Of a DNA stretch of 64,000 nucleotides, positions 63,325 through 64,000 are shown one piece after another. This stretch comes from Betaproteobacteria bacterium (lineage in GTDB: Bacteria; Pseudomonadota; Gammaproteobacteria; Burkholderiales; Casimicrobiaceae). The stretch's first letter is position 1; the number at the start of each line of letters is the position of its first letter. Below the pieces are notes generated by a model. That model was not told the DNA's origin. It ran no database searches and saw only the letters and a list, made by a program, of their open reading frames with translations. The stretch lies in NCBI GenBank assembly GCA_016720425.1, contig JADKKQ010000008.1:124001-188000 (forward strand). Reading direction: 5' to 3'. The position numbers were made by a program, and so were the translations under genes.

Positions 63325-64000
63325 CTAGAACAGCGATTCCTGCTCGGGATCGTGCGTGGGCGGCGGCTCGCTCGCCGGCGCCGCATGCGGCGCGCCGACC
63401 GGTCGCAGCAGCGACTCGTCGTCGTTGCGCACGGCGTTGACGCGGGTCGACACCGGATACCAGGCCATCGCCTCGGACGGGTAGGGGGCGAGGAGGTCGT
63501 CGGCCGATGGCAGTGCGGGGTCGAGCCAGCGCGCGTAGTGCTCGGGCGCGACGATCACGGGCATGCGGTCGTGCAGCGTCCGGATCAGCGCATTGGCCTC
63601 GGTGGTGACGATGGTGCAGCTGTCGAGCACCTCGCCCTCGGCGTTGAGCCAGCGCTCGTACAGCCCCGCGAACCCGAACACGCTGCCGTCCTTGAGTCCG
63701 ATGTGCAGCGGTTCCTTGTGCGGGTGCGGGCTCGTCACCTCGCGCCATTCGTAGAATCCATTCGCGGGCAGCAGGCAGCGATGGCGCCGGTAGGCGGTCC
63801 GGAACGAAGGCTTCTCGGCCAGCGTCTCGCCGCGCGCGTTGATCATCTTGGCGCCGATCGACGGGTCCTTGGCCCAGCGCGGCACCAGCCCCCAGCGCAT
63901 GCGCACCAGCTCACGCCGGCCCTCGGCGTTCGTCCGCACCACCGGCACCTCGGTCATCGGGGCGATGTTGTAGCGCGCGTGCAGGTCGGGAGCGCGCTCG
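63325..64000 (-). CDS. SOS-response-associated peptidase (SRAP/YedK), 5' truncated
   Basis: The C-terminal 224 or so residues of a YedK/HMCES-type protein that crosslinks to abasic sites in single-stranded DNA through its N-terminal Cys2. The catalytic N terminus is beyond the window edge. Visible conserved blocks are RYNIAP (near 63967-63984), MRWGLVPRWAKDPSIGAKM, NARGE, RCLLPANGFYEW with the key Glu, and TTEANALIRTLHDRMPVI with the active His. The internal ATG at 63957 is not the true start, since the frame and the conserved RYNIAP continue past it. Confidence 0.9.
   Translation of the reverse strand, partial: ERAPDLHARYNIAPMTEVPVVRTNAEGRRELVRMRWGLVPRWAKDPSIGAKMINARGETLAEKPSFRTAYRRHRCLLPANGFYEWREVTSPHPHKEPLHIGLKDGSVFGFAGLYERWLNAEGEVLDSCTIVTTEANALIRTLHDRMPVIVAPEHYARWLDPALPSADDLLAPYPSEAMAWYPVSTRVNAVRNDDESLLRPVGAPHAAPASEPPPTHDPEQESLF

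Overview
The window is high-GC DNA from a betaproteobacterium, most likely of the Rhodocyclales/Burkholderiales kind. The gene content suggests a metabolically versatile degrader of aromatic compounds with an active inorganic/organic sulfur economy. I infer this from a nearly complete aerobic phenylacetyl-CoA (paa) operon, a 2-oxoglutarate:ferredoxin oxidoreductase set (kor) like that of anaerobic aromatic degraders, and a TusA/DsrE/DsrC-type sulfur-relay cluster. No rRNA, tRNA, CRISPR array, transposase or prophage gene was seen.

Layout. 1-6.9 kb: a sulfur-relay-like cluster. It holds a DsrC/TusE homologue without its redox cysteines, a double TusA protein, a TauD-type dioxygenase, a ferredoxin/reductase with an extra N-terminal HTH-like region, an S24-like protein with a substituted catalytic lysine, several unknown genes, then DsrE2 and TusA on the opposite strand. 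7.2-15.2 kb: a LacI-regulated catabolic unit (CoA-transferase, enoyl-CoA hydratase, complete TRAP transporter, two SDR dehydrogenases) with a perfect operator over the lacI start codon. 15.4-18.45 kb: a less GC-rich island with two exported Hcp-fold proteins flanking a TPR-methyltransferase, bounded on both sides by strong inverted repeats. 18.4-23.1 kb: acyl-CoA dehydrogenase, HtpG, a MazG-like pyrophosphohydrolase and RlmJ. 23.2-27.5 kb: an ABC transporter plus lipocalin-like module. 27.5-37.3 kb: a MenA-like prenyltransferase, an arylsulfatase divergent from a LysR regulator, an AmpG-like MFS carrier, a BON/LysM protein, GlgC and a RhlE-type helicase with a long leader.

37.4-48.7 kb is the phenylacetate operon paaABCDE-N-G-H-I-K-J. 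PaaK activates phenylacetate, PaaABCDE epoxidises the CoA ester, PaaG isomerises it to the oxepin, PaaN oxidises the opened ring, and PaaH/PaaJ with a crotonase complete beta-oxidation. 48.7-54.6 kb carries a second aromatic module (degenerate MBL protein, class A flavin monooxygenase, DUF2783 protein, homogentisate-dioxygenase-like protein, crotonase) with a convergent IclR regulator. 54.7-57.4 kb holds an unknown membrane-anchored protein and SelD. 57.9-62.8 kb is the korCAB-like ferredoxin-reducing unit. The window ends with a 5-hydroxyisourate hydrolase with an altered active-site tetrapeptide and a truncated SRAP (YedK) gene.

Two features cut across regions. A palindromic element begins exactly at the TGA stop codon of two unrelated genes (4.55 and 49.71 kb). 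Extreme poly-G/poly-C tracts next to stem-loops (4.6 and 47.4 kb) may be real or may mark sequencing/assembly failure. The best candidates for something undescribed are the Hcp/TPR-methyltransferase island and the first 6.9 kb sulfur cluster.
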